Source: Candidatus Rokuibacteriota bacterium (lineage in GTDB: Bacteria; Methylomirabilota; Methylomirabilia; Rokubacteriales; CSP1-6). Taken from it: a stretch of DNA of 34,544 bases. The position numbers were made by a program, and so were the translations under genes. The notes beneath the pieces were generated by a model. It worked only from the letters and a program-made list of their open reading frames with translations. It was not told the origin of the DNA and searched no databases. This document shows positions 1 through 7,300 of the stretch, in pieces. The stretch spans positions 1-34,544 of the forward strand of contig JACPIQ010000137.1 in NCBI GenBank assembly GCA_016188005.1, in the 5' to 3' direction. Position 1 is the stretch's first letter, and each line of letters starts with the position of its first letter.

Positions 1-108
1 CCCGGGCTGTCGCCCGCCCGTGCCTGGCGACGGGCCCCCGGGCTGGCGCCCGCCCGTGCCGGGCGACGGGCCCCCGGGCTGGCGCCCGCCCGTGCCTGGC
101 GACGGCCC
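1..108. repeat. GC-rich tandem repeat, three 36-nt units
   Basis: Three consecutive 36-nt units begin at 1, 37 and 73, each starting CCCGGGCT and ending near GGCGACGG. The units differ at only a few positions and the third is cut short at about 105. Positions 1-24 are the exact reverse complement of 177-200 and 356-379 in the next repeat block, so the two blocks are inverted relative to each other. No credible gene overlaps them. The block may extend beyond the left edge of the window. Confidence 0.85.
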
Positions 109-123
109 GGGGGCTCGCCACGC

Positions 124-391
124 GTGACATCGGCGGACGCAGCGCAAGTGAACAACATGAGTCCGGGTTCGCGGCGGGCACGGGCGGGCGACAGCCCGGG
201 TGCCCGTGCCGCGTGACAGCGGCTGACATCGCGCGAGGGAGCGACATGAACCCAGATTCGCGGCGGGGGCGGGCGTGGCGACAGCCCGGGTGCCCGCCCG
301 GCGTCACAGCGGCGGACGCAGCGCACGTGAACAACATGAGTCCGGGTTCGCGGCGGGCACGGGCGGGCGACAGCCCGGGTGCCCGTGCCAG
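124..391. repeat. Tandem repeat, three ~90-nt units with internal hairpins
   Basis: Units start at 124, 213 and 303 (89, 90 and 89 nt). Units 1 and 3 are nearly identical; unit 2 has diverged. Units 1 and 3 each contain a perfect 9-bp inverted repeat (177-185 with 202-210; 356-364 with 381-389) that could fold into a hairpin. An open frame from 213 to 395 runs through units 2 and 3, but the 89-nt unit shifts the frame and unit 1 ends in a stop, so coding is doubtful. The block ends directly before the gene at 400 and may carry its promoter or leader. Confidence 0.85.
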
Positions 392-399
392 GTGAATAA

Positions 400-1107
400 A
401 TGGACGGGCAGCTGAGGGCGCTCATAGAGCTGCAAAGGTTCGACACCAAGATCGCCGGCCTCGAGACCGAGACGGCCAGGCTGCCGCAGGAGATCGCCCG
501 CCTCCGGGCCGGCCTGGACGAGATGCGCAAGCAGGTGGAGACCGCCCGGGCTGGCCTGGAGGCCGCGCGCAAGGAGACCCGCGCCCGGGAGAAGGACCTG
601 GACGACTCGCAGGTGAAGCGCCAGAAGTTCGAGGCCCAGCTCTACCAGGTCAAGACCAACAAGGAGTACTCGGCCGTCCTCACCGAGATCGAGGAGGTCA
701 AGCAGCAGAAGGCCCGGATCGAGGAGGAGATCCTCACGCTCATGGAGCGCCACGAGCGGCTGGCCGCCGAGATCAAGGAGGCCGAGGGGCGGCTCACGGC
801 CGCCGAGGCCGACGGCGCGGCGGGGGAGAAGGCCCTCCGCGACAAGCTGGCGGCGGTGGAGGCCGAGCTGGCCGTGGTGCGCGGCGAGCGGGACACGGTG
901 GCCCGGGAGCTGCCGGCCAACGTCCTCGCCGACTACGAGCGGCTGCTCCGGGGCCGCGGGGGGCTGGCACTGACGGTGGTGACGCTGCCCAATCTCTGCT
1001 CCGGCTGCCGGATGACCATCACCCCACAGCGCCTCCAGGAGCTCAAGCAGCAGAACGCCCCCATCCCCTGCGAGTCCTGCGGGCGGTACCTCTACTGGCC
1101 CGCCTGA
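400..1107 (+). CDS. Coiled-coil protein with C-terminal C4 zinc ribbon (DUF164 family)
   Basis: The 235-residue protein is a long coiled coil (about residues 1-180, rich in Glu, Lys, Arg and Leu heptads) followed by a four-cysteine zinc ribbon: C200, C203, C224 and C227 in CSGC...CESC. This is the layout of the COG1579/DUF164 (zf-RING_7) family, whose members are often described as nucleic-acid-binding, although their role is not settled. The ATG at 400 follows the repeat block and has only a weak ribosome site. Its stop (1105-1107) overlaps the proposed CTG start of the RNase HI gene, so the two are probably translationally coupled. The family assignment is firm; the function is unknown. Confidence 0.85.
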   Translation: MDGQLRALIELQRFDTKIAGLETETARLPQEIARLRAGLDEMRKQVETARAGLEAARKETRAREKDLDDSQVKRQKFEAQLYQVKTNKEYSAVLTEIEEVKQQKARIEEEILTLMERHERLAAEIKEAEGRLTAAEADGAAGEKALRDKLAAVEAELAVVRGERDTVARELPANVLADYERLLRGRGGLALTVVTLPNLCSGCRMTITPQRLQELKQQNAPIPCESCGRYLYWPA

Positions 1108-1574
1108 GTCCCGCCGCGGCCGGCGTCACCCGCATCACCCTCTACACCGACGGCGCGTGCCTGGGCAATCCGGGTCCCGGGGGCTGGGGCGCCATCATCA
1201 TCGACGGTGAGACGGAGCGCGAGCTGTCCGGCGCCGAGGCCTCTTCCACCAACCAGCGCATGGAGCTCACCGCCGTCATCGAGGGGCTCCGCGCGCTCCC
1301 GGGCCGCCGCCGCGTGGCCGTCTACAGCGACAGCGCCTACGTCGTCAACTGCTTCCGCGACCGCTGGTGGGTGCGCTGGCGCCAGAACGGCTGGCGGACC
1401 GCGCAGAAGAAGCCCGTGGAGAACCGCGACCTCTGGGAGGCGCTCCTGTCGCTGGCCGAGCGGCACGATGTCCAGTGGCACAAGGTCGCGGGCCATGCCG
1501 GCGACCCCCTCAACGAGCGCGCGGACCGGCTGGCCACTGCCGCCATCGAGCGCATGCAGACAGGCTCGCGATGA
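1104..1574 (+). CDS. rnhA: Ribonuclease HI
   Basis: RNase HI cleaves the RNA strand of RNA-DNA hybrids such as R-loops and Okazaki primers. The 156-residue product has the family fold signature: YTDGACLGNPGPGG at the N-terminus with catalytic D16, E54 in MELTAV, D76 in YSDSAY, H131 in VAGHAGDP and D141 in NERADRLA. The first ATG in frame (1260) is E54's neighbour and would remove the first catalytic strand, so the true start lies upstream. No ATG, GTG or TTG fits; the best candidate is a CTG at 1104 that overlaps the TGA stop of the preceding gene. Length matches the usual ~150 residues. The identification is firm; the start codon is inferred. Confidence 0.9.
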   Translation: MSPAAAGVTRITLYTDGACLGNPGPGGWGAIIIDGETERELSGAEASSTNQRMELTAVIEGLRALPGRRRVAVYSDSAYVVNCFRDRWWVRWRQNGWRTAQKKPVENRDLWEALLSLAERHDVQWHKVAGHAGDPLNERADRLATAAIERMQTGSR

Positions 1575-1600
1575 AGGCGACACCGGCCTAGGAGGGGGGC

Positions 1601-3064
1601 ATGGCGCGACCGGGCAAGGCTTCGCGCCGTCTGCCGGCGGCCGCCGCCGCTCCCGAGAGCAGCGCCGTCCTCTCCTTCGACCGCGGCTCGTTGCGCCTGG
1701 AGGCGCCCCGGACGGCGCGCGTCCCGGCCTACCTCGTCTGGGACGAGCGGGTGGGCGCCTGGCGCACCGAGGCGCTCCAGCACGCCCGCCTGCGCGAGGA
1801 TGCGGCCCGGTACCGGCTCTCCCTCGACGACCAGGCTGAGCGCTTCTTCGACTGCCCTCCGCTGCACCCGTCGCTGCCGCCACTGCGGCCGGACCAGGAG
1901 GCAGCCATCCTCGCCTGGGAAGAGGCCGGCGGGCGCGGCGTCATCGTCAAGCCCACAGGCACCGGCAAGACCGAGATCGCGCTGTCCATCATCGCCCGCC
2001 ACCGCGTCTCGGCCCTGGTCGTGGCGCCGCTCCGCGACCTCATGTACCAGTGGCAGCGCCGCATCCGCCAGGGGCTCGGCTTCGACGCGGGCGTGCTCGG
2101 CGACGGGCGCCGGGAGATCTGGCCCCTCACCGTCACCACCTACGACAGCGCCTACATCCACATGAAGGAGATGGGCAACCGCTACCAGCTCGTCGTCTTC
2201 GACGAGGCCCATCATCTCCCCGGCGCGACGCTCCACGAGAGCGCGCTGGACTGCCTCGCCCCCATGCGCCTGGGCCTCACGGCCACTCCCGAGCGGGCCG
2301 ACCGGCGCGAGCGTTTCCTCGACAGGCTGATCGGCCCCACGGTCTTCCGGGAGGGGATCGATGCCGCCAGGGGCAAGACCCTCGCCGACTACAGCCTCAT
2401 CCGCGTGCCCATTCATCTCGCGCGCGAGGAGCAGGCGGAGTTCGACCAGCTCTCCCGCCGGGTCCGCGCCTATCTCATCGAGCGTCGGCGGGAGGAGCCC
2501 GGCTTCCAGTGGACGGACCTCACGCGGCGCTCCCGCACCGACGCCGAGGCCCGCGAGGTCCTGCGCGCCTACCGGCGGAAGCTCGCGCTGATCCACCGCT
2601 CGGCGGAGAAGCTCCGCGTGGTGGAGGACATCCTGCGCCTGCATCCCAAGGAACGATGCGTGATCTTCACGGCGTCCAACCGGATGGCGCTGGATGTCTC
2701 GACGCGCTTCCTCATCCCGGCGCTGACCTCGCACTCGGACAAGCGGGAGCGGAACGCGGTGCTGGACGCCTTTGCCGCGGGGACGATCCGGGCCCTCTGC
2801 GCCTGCGAGGTCCTCAACGAGGGGTGGGACGCCCCCGCCCTCAAGGTGGGCGTCGTCCTCGGCGGCGAGAAGGGCGTCAGGGAGGCCGTGCAGCGCATCG
2901 GCCGGCTGCTCAGACGCTCGGGCGACCGCTCGGCGAGGCTCTACGAGGTGGTGCTGCAGGAGACGCCCGACGTGGCCCGGGCGCGCCGGCGGGGACGAAG
3001 CGGTGCTTACAAGGCAGCAGCGCGTCTATCACTGGGACAGGCGCAACAGCTCGATCTCTTCTGA
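1601..3064 (+). CDS. XPB/Rad25-like superfamily II DNA helicase
   Basis: This 487-residue ATP-dependent DNA translocase/helicase shows all the expected SF2 motifs: Walker A GTGKT at about residues 120-124, the DEAH box in VVFDEAHHL at about 200, TATP at about 227 and motif VI QRIGRLLRR at about 430-438. A short N-terminal domain (about residues 20-95) precedes the motor, as in XPB-type enzymes (COG1061). An AGGAGG-type ribosome site at 1590-1597 supports the ATG at 1601. The next gene encodes a DUF790/Bax1-like nuclease and starts inside this one. In archaea XPB and Bax1 form a helicase-nuclease complex implicated in nucleotide excision repair, so a repair role is likely here. That role is inferred from the pairing. 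Confidence 0.88.
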   Translation: MARPGKASRRLPAAAAAPESSAVLSFDRGSLRLEAPRTARVPAYLVWDERVGAWRTEALQHARLREDAARYRLSLDDQAERFFDCPPLHPSLPPLRPDQEAAILAWEEAGGRGVIVKPTGTGKTEIALSIIARHRVSALVVAPLRDLMYQWQRRIRQGLGFDAGVLGDGRREIWPLTVTTYDSAYIHMKEMGNRYQLVVFDEAHHLPGATLHESALDCLAPMRLGLTATPERADRRERFLDRLIGPTVFREGIDAARGKTLADYSLIRVPIHLAREEQAEFDQLSRRVRAYLIERRREEPGFQWTDLTRRSRTDAEAREVLRAYRRKLALIHRSAEKLRVVEDILRLHPKERCVIFTASNRMALDVSTRFLIPALTSHSDKRERNAVLDAFAAGTIRALCACEVLNEGWDAPALKVGVVLGGEKGVREAVQRIGRLLRRSGDRSARLYEVVLQETPDVARARRRGRSGAYKAAARLSLGQAQQLDLF

Positions 3065-4175
3065 TCGGCTGGGCGACGAGGACATGCCCCACCTCGCCCG
3101 GGCCCTCGCCGTCTACCGCGCCTCCCTGGGCGATCGGCTCGGGCGGGTCCGCGACGCCGCCCGCGCCGCCCTGGAGGGGCTGCGCCCCGATCGCGTCGAG
3201 GCCGTCGTCCAGCTCCTCGATGATACGGCCACCTACGAGTGGCCGCGGGGCCGCGGGCAGGCCGAGCGGCGGGTGGGCGTGTTCGCGCGCGCCGCGGGCC
3301 GCCATCCCCTGCTGGAGCCGGAGGCGCGGGCCCCCATCGTCACCGAGGCGTTCGGCGCCTGCCCGACCCGGGACGCGGACCTGACAGCCCTCCTCTACGC
3401 CGATTACCCGGAGTTCCACCAGCTCCGCTCCTTTCCCGACGGCTACACCGCGGAGGACCTGCGCGCCGACTACGACCTCGGCCAGGCCCAGGCCCTCCTC
3501 TACTCGGCCCTGCAGGTCACCGTCGAGGCCCGCGGCGACTTCAGGCACATCGTCCAGTACGCCCGGCTGTCCCGGCTGCTCCACCGGATCGAGCCGGCGC
3601 CCGGCGGCGGGTACCGCTTCGTCTTCGACGGGCCCAACTCCATCCTGCGCCACACACATGCCTACGGGGTGGACTTCGCCCGCTTCCTGGCCGCCCTGGT
3701 CCAGGCGCGCGACTGGCAGCTCACCGCCGACATCGCGTTGCGCAAGGGCTGGCGACCGTTCACCTTCGCGCTCTCGTCGGATGAGGGCCTGCGCTCGCGT
3801 GTCCCCGCCCCCGCGCTCTTCGACTCCACGCTGGAGGCCGCGCTGGCCGAGAAGTTCGGCGCCGAGCGCGAGGGCTGGCGGCTCCGGCGCGAGGCCTCGG
3901 TGATCGAGGCGGGCCCGAGCCTTCTCATCCCCGACTTCCTCTTCACCCATGCCGACGGCACGGAGGTGGCGCTCGAGATCGTCGGCTACTGGACGCCCGA
4001 GTACCTCGCGGGGAAGTTCCGCAAGCTCGGGAGGGTCACGGGCCCGAACCTCCTGGTCGCCGTCCGCCAGTCCCTCGCCCTCCAGGCCGGCGCCCTGCCG
4101 GCGGCCGTCCTGCCCTTCAAGAGCCGCATCCTGCTCCGTGAGCTCCTGCCCCGCCTCGAGTCCTTCCGGCGCTGA
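3003..4175 (+). CDS. Bax1-like nuclease (DUF790), partner of the XPB-like helicase
   Basis: The product is about 390 residues. Its C-terminal half carries a PD-(D/E)xK nuclease signature: LLIPDF (D at about 311), ALEIVGYW (E at about 325) and a lysine in GKFRKL. This is the arrangement of DUF790 (COG3372), which includes archaeal Bax1, the structure-specific nuclease bound by XPB. I chose the GTG at 3003 because the product then begins VLTRQQRVY, like family members. It overlaps the helicase gene by 62 nt. The frame is open further upstream, but that part is translation of the helicase gene in another frame. A helicase-nuclease repair complex is the likely role. Confidence 0.82.
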   Translation: MLTRQQRVYHWDRRNSSISSDRLGDEDMPHLARALAVYRASLGDRLGRVRDAARAALEGLRPDRVEAVVQLLDDTATYEWPRGRGQAERRVGVFARAAGRHPLLEPEARAPIVTEAFGACPTRDADLTALLYADYPEFHQLRSFPDGYTAEDLRADYDLGQAQALLYSALQVTVEARGDFRHIVQYARLSRLLHRIEPAPGGGYRFVFDGPNSILRHTHAYGVDFARFLAALVQARDWQLTADIALRKGWRPFTFALSSDEGLRSRVPAPALFDSTLEAALAEKFGAEREGWRLRREASVIEAGPSLLIPDFLFTHADGTEVALEIVGYWTPEYLAGKFRKLGRVTGPNLLVAVRQSLALQAGALPAAVLPFKSRILLRELLPRLESFRR

Positions 4176-4260
4176 GGCCCCCTTCTCCCCGGGTCCCGCC
4201 CGGAACTGTCTCCCCGCGTGGACATTGACGCCCGGTGTGGCCGCGGATAGCCTGGAGTCG

Positions 4261-4839
4261 ATGGCCACGTCTTCTCTCCAGCTGCGGCGGTGGACCCGCG
4301 CCGAGTACGACCGGCTGATCGACCTCGGCGTCTTTCAGCCCGGGGAGCCCATCGAGCTCATCGGCGGCCAGCTCATGGTCTGCGAGCCGCAGGGACGCCG
4401 TCACGCCTGGGCGCTCGCCATCGTGGACCACAGGCTACGGGCCGCCCTGGGTTCGGGCTGGACCGTCCGCACCCAGATGCCCGTGGACCTCGACGACGAG
4501 TCCGAGCCCGAGCCGGACCTGGCGGTCGTGTCGGGGACTCCCGAGGAGCAGCCGGTCCGGCACCCGGCCCGCCTGGCGCTGATCGTCGAGGTGGCCGAGT
4601 CGAGCCTGGGCACCGACCGCGAGGTCAAGGGCAGCCTCTACGCCCGTGCCGGCCTTGGCGACTACTGGATCGCCAATCTCGTGAATCGCGTCCTCGAGGT
4701 GTATCGCAAGCCGGTCGTGGACTCCGCGGCGCCCTACGGCTGGCGCTATGCCTCGGTGACAACGCTCCGTCCCGGCGACACCGTCTCGCCGCTGGCGGCG
4801 CCGGCCGCGCGCGTCCCCGTCGCCGACCTGTTGCCATGA
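4261..4839 (+). CDS. Uma2 family (DUF820) putative nuclease, copy 1
   Basis: The 192-residue protein has the Uma2 restriction-endonuclease-like core: IELIGGQLM in the N-terminal strand, EPEPDLAVV with the PD pair at residues 85-86, IVEVAESS (E110, E113) and K123 before GSLYARAGLGDYW. The family is widespread and multicopy, and its biological role is unclear. The ATG at 4261 is chosen because the downstream paralogue starts at the same place in the alignment. The stop overlaps the start of copy 2 (ATGA), so both are probably made from one transcript. Copy 2 is the same length, and the last ~190 nt are almost identical. Confidence 0.88.
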   Translation: MATSSLQLRRWTRAEYDRLIDLGVFQPGEPIELIGGQLMVCEPQGRRHAWALAIVDHRLRAALGSGWTVRTQMPVDLDDESEPEPDLAVVSGTPEEQPVRHPARLALIVEVAESSLGTDREVKGSLYARAGLGDYWIANLVNRVLEVYRKPVVDSAAPYGWRYASVTTLRPGDTVSPLAAPAARVPVADLLP

Positions 4840-5414
4840 CCACATACGAGATCCGCACGCGCCGCTGGACCCGCGCCGAGTACGGGCGGCTCATCGACCT
4901 CGGCCTCTTCCAGCCCGGCGAGCCCATCGAGTTGATCGGCGGCCAGCTCATGGTCTCGGAGCCGCAGGGGAGTGGCCACTTCACCACGGTCGGCCTCGTG
5001 GACGACACGCTGCGCGCGGCCTTTGGACCGGGGTGGGTGGTCCGGGCTCAGGGGCCGCTGGCCCTGGACGACGAGTCGGAGCCGGAGCCGGACGTGGCGG
5101 TGGTGCCGGGGTCCCGCCGGGATTATCTCCACGGCCATCCCGGGTTGCCCGTGCTCACCGTGGAGGTGGCCGAGTCGAGCCTGTCCTTCGACCGCCGCGA
5201 CAAGGGGAGCCTCTACGCCCGTGCCGGCCTTGGCGACTACTGGATCGTCAATCTCGTGGATCGCGTCCTCGAGGTGTATCGCAAGCCGGTCGTGGACCCC
5301 GCGGCGCCCTACGGCTGGCGCTATGCCTCGGTGACAACCCTCCGTCCCGGCGACACCGTCTCGCCGCTGGCAGCGCCGCCCGCGCGCGTCCCCGTCGCCG
5401 ACCTCTTGCCATGA
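4836..5414 (+). CDS. Uma2 family (DUF820) putative nuclease, copy 2
   Basis: This is the tandem paralogue of the preceding gene, also 192 residues, with the same motifs (RRWTRAEYGRLIDLG, EPEPDVAVV, VEVAESSLS, KGSLYARAGLGDYW). The start ATG overlaps the previous stop. The two genes are offset by exactly 575 nt. Their 3' ends (4640-4839 and 5215-5414) differ at only about a dozen bases, while the middle parts (roughly residues 40-115) have diverged much more. That patchy identity suggests recent gene conversion or a recombined duplication. An ATGA at the end of copy 2 repeats the junction seen between the copies, but no third copy follows. Confidence 0.88.
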   Translation: MTTYEIRTRRWTRAEYGRLIDLGLFQPGEPIELIGGQLMVSEPQGSGHFTTVGLVDDTLRAAFGPGWVVRAQGPLALDDESEPEPDVAVVPGSRRDYLHGHPGLPVLTVEVAESSLSFDRRDKGSLYARAGLGDYWIVNLVDRVLEVYRKPVVDPAAPYGWRYASVTTLRPGDTVSPLAAPPARVPVADLLP

Positions 5415-5534
5415 CCAAGGCCGTCCATGTCGGGCATGCGCCACCTCGCTGTCGTCCACTGATGAGGAAGCACGGGAGCCCCGCCATGGCGGCCCCACCT
5501 TGCCGCCCGGGCCGCACCCTGCCAAGGCCGCGGT

Positions 5535-5542
5535 GCTATACT
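5535..5542 (+). promoter_or_regulatory. Candidate extended -10 promoter for RNase P RNA
   Basis: TATACT at 5537-5542 is preceded by TG at 5534-5535 with one spacer base (TGC TATACT), an extended -10 element. No good -35 box lies at the normal distance. It would start transcription near 5549, about 35 nt before the mature 5' end of rnpB, implying 5' trimming. The position is plausible but the evidence is motif-only. Confidence 0.4.
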
Positions 5543-5583
5543 CCGTCTGCATCTCCACGCTCTTTGAGTGGTGACTTCGATTG

Positions 5584-6006
5584 GCGCCAGAGAAGGCCGG
5601 ACGGTCGCCGGCGCGGGGCGACTCGCGCGGGAGGAAAGTCCGGACTCCGCAGGGCAGGGTGCTGGCTAACGGCCAGGGGGGGCGACTCCACGGACCAGTG
5701 CCACAGAAAGCAAACCGCCACGCGGCGCAAGCCGCGGGGTAAGGGTGAAACGGTGAGGTAAGAGCTCACCAGCGGCGCGGGAGACCGCACCGGCTCGGCA
5801 AACCCCACCCGGAGCAAGGCCAAATAGGAGAGCGATCCCGGCGCCGCGTTCGCGCGGTGCGCGGGTGAAGCGTGGCCCGCGTGGGGCTCTCGGGTATGGC
5901 CGCTGGAGGCGCCGGGCAACCGGCGTCCTAGAGAAATGACCGTCTCCCCGGCTGCGGGCAACCGCGGCCGGGTGACAGGATCCGGCTTACAGGCCTTCTC
6001 TGGCGC
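5584..6006 (+). ncRNA. rnpB: RNase P RNA, bacterial type A
   Basis: This is the catalytic RNA of RNase P, which matures tRNA 5' ends. The universally conserved blocks are present in order: GAGGAAAGTCCGGACTCC at 5631-5648, ACAGAAAG at 5703-5710, GGTAAGGGTGAAACGGTG near 5738, AGAGAAATGACCGTC near 5931 and ACAGGATCCGGCTTAC at 5975-5990. The terminal P1 helix is a perfect 15-bp pairing of 5584-5598 with 5992-6006, which fixes both ends. The length (~423 nt) is at the large end for type A. A run TTTTCTTTCTT follows at once. No protein gene overlaps it on either strand. Confidence 0.97.
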
Positions 6007-6017
6007 TTTTCTTTCTT
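5992..6017 (+). terminator. Probable rnpB terminator (P1 strand plus T-rich tract)
   Basis: The 3' strand of the 15-bp P1 helix is followed immediately by TTTTCTTTCTT (6007-6017). A stable helix against a T-rich tract is the form of an intrinsic terminator, although here the helix partner lies 400 nt upstream. Confidence 0.5.
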
Positions 6018-6084
6018 CTCGCCCGCGCCGGACGGCGGCTGCATCCGCGCCACTCCCCGCACCATCCCAGGAGGACCCCGAGCG

Positions 6085-6852
6085 ATGACATTCACGGACA
6101 AGGCGGTGCTGGTGACCGGAGCCACGAGCGGGATCGGGCGGGCGGCGACGCTCAGGTTCGCGGCCGCGGGGGCGCGCGTGGCGCTGGTCGGGAGGGACCG
6201 GCAGGCCCTGGATACGACGCGCGCGGCCATGGCCGCCGGCGGAGACCGGGGCCTGGCGATCCAGGCGGACATCACGCGTGAGGAGGACCTCCGGCGCGTG
6301 GCGGACGAGGCGGCGCGCGTGCTCGGGGGCCTGGACGTCCTGGTCTCCGCGGCCGGCGTGATCGGCACGGGAAGCATCGAGACCACGTCGCCCGAGCTGT
6401 GGGATCAGATGATGGCCGTCAACGTGCGGTCGGTGTTCAGGCTCGTCCAGCTGGCACTGCCGGCGCTCACCCCGCGCAAGGGCAACATCGTCGTCGTCTC
6501 CAGCGTCAACGGCCAGCGGGCCTTCCCCAACGTCCTGGCCTACTGCTGCAGCAAGGCGGCGGTGGACCAGTTCGTGATGTGCGCCTCGCTCGAGCTGGCC
6601 CCGAAGGGCATCCGCATCAACGCCGTCAATCCCGGCGTGACCCGGACGAATCTGCACCGGCGCAGCGGAATGAGCGAGGCGGACTACGCCGCCTTCGTCG
6701 AGCGGAGCCGGACCACCCACCCCATCGGCCGCGTCGGGGAGCCCGAGGAGGTGGCCGACATGATCCTGTTTCTGGCCTCAGACCGCGCGAGGATGATCAC
6801 GGGCAACTGTGTGTTCGTGGACGGGGGCCGGCACAACACCTGCGCGCGCTGA
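6085..6852 (+). CDS. SDR family NAD(P)-dependent oxidoreductase
   Basis: This is a classical short-chain dehydrogenase/reductase of 255 residues. The dinucleotide-binding motif TGATSGIG is at residues 11-18, N113 lies in AVNVRS, and the catalytic set is S140, Y153 and K157 (YCCSK). The conserved PG motif follows in NPGVTRT, and the usual C-terminal FVDGG is present. R36-D38 after strand 2 (VGRDR) suggests NADP as well as NAD may fit. AGGAGG at 6069-6074 sets the ATG at 6085. The gene stands alone between rnpB and a long non-coding stretch, so its substrate cannot be guessed from context. Confidence 0.92.
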   Translation: MTFTDKAVLVTGATSGIGRAATLRFAAAGARVALVGRDRQALDTTRAAMAAGGDRGLAIQADITREEDLRRVADEAARVLGGLDVLVSAAGVIGTGSIETTSPELWDQMMAVNVRSVFRLVQLALPALTPRKGNIVVVSSVNGQRAFPNVLAYCCSKAAVDQFVMCASLELAPKGIRINAVNPGVTRTNLHRRSGMSEADYAAFVERSRTTHPIGRVGEPEEVADMILFLASDRARMITGNCVFVDGGRHNTCAR

Positions 6853-7300
6853 GGGCGGCCCCTCGGGCCTTCACTCCCGCTTCGCTTCCCTTCCTCGTCC
6901 TCCCCGCTCCAGCCGGGCCTCGGCCGTCCTTCCAGATGTTGGGCCCCGTCCGTGGCATCTGGTATGACCCATGCAGGAATCCGAGCAGTGCAGCGCCCAC
7001 GAGGAGGATTCCCGCGATCGCCGAGCAAGCCCCGCGTGCTGGTGGTGGCCCAGCCGGAACAGCCCCGGACCTATTGCACCGTGTCTTTCCGCGTATCTCG
7101 AGCCCCCGCGCTATCTCGCTGGCGGCGCGACGTCTCTGTAAGGGATTCCCCGCAAGGGGTCGGTGCCTGAGGGAAGGCGCAGCCAGGTTCCGGGCGTCTA
7201 CTGCCGATAATTCGACATGAGGCGACAAGAAACGGCATCCGCGTCTGGGCCGGTCACGGCTCCAGCCCCACTCCAGGACCATTTCAGGGAGACATCACCC
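6853..7300 (+). other. 448-bp intergenic region before the large secreted-protein gene
   Basis: No convincing gene is seen. Short open frames on both strands lack family resemblance. A small CCCC-GCAA-GGGG hairpin with a GNRA-type loop lies at 7148-7159 within a structured-looking stretch (about 7130-7205). It could be part of a leader RNA, but it matches no riboswitch class I recognise. A ribosome site (CAGGGA, 7285-7290) precedes the ATG at 7301. Confidence 0.4.

Noticed and set aside
1-391. CRISPR array
   Set aside because: The repeats are directly adjacent without unique spacers, and no cas genes are present.
213-395. 60-codon open frame through the repeat block
   Set aside because: It is a translation of the 90-nt repeats; unit 1 is out of frame with it and there is no ribosome site or family resemblance.
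5411-5761. Open frame after the second Uma2 gene, beginning at an ATGA overlap
   Set aside because: It runs into the RNase P RNA and its product is an arginine-rich shadow; the ATGA is just the conserved end shared by the two Uma2 copies.
7140-7205. Possible riboswitch in the leader of the secreted-protein gene
   Set aside because: Only a short GNRA-like hairpin is visible; the conserved cores of cyclic-di-GMP, cobalamin, TPP and guanidine classes were not found.
6797-7282. Minus-strand frame with a hydrophobic segment resembling a PEP-CTERM tail
   Set aside because: No PEP motif, no ribosome site, and no recognisable upstream domain; it overlaps the leader of the secreted-protein gene.
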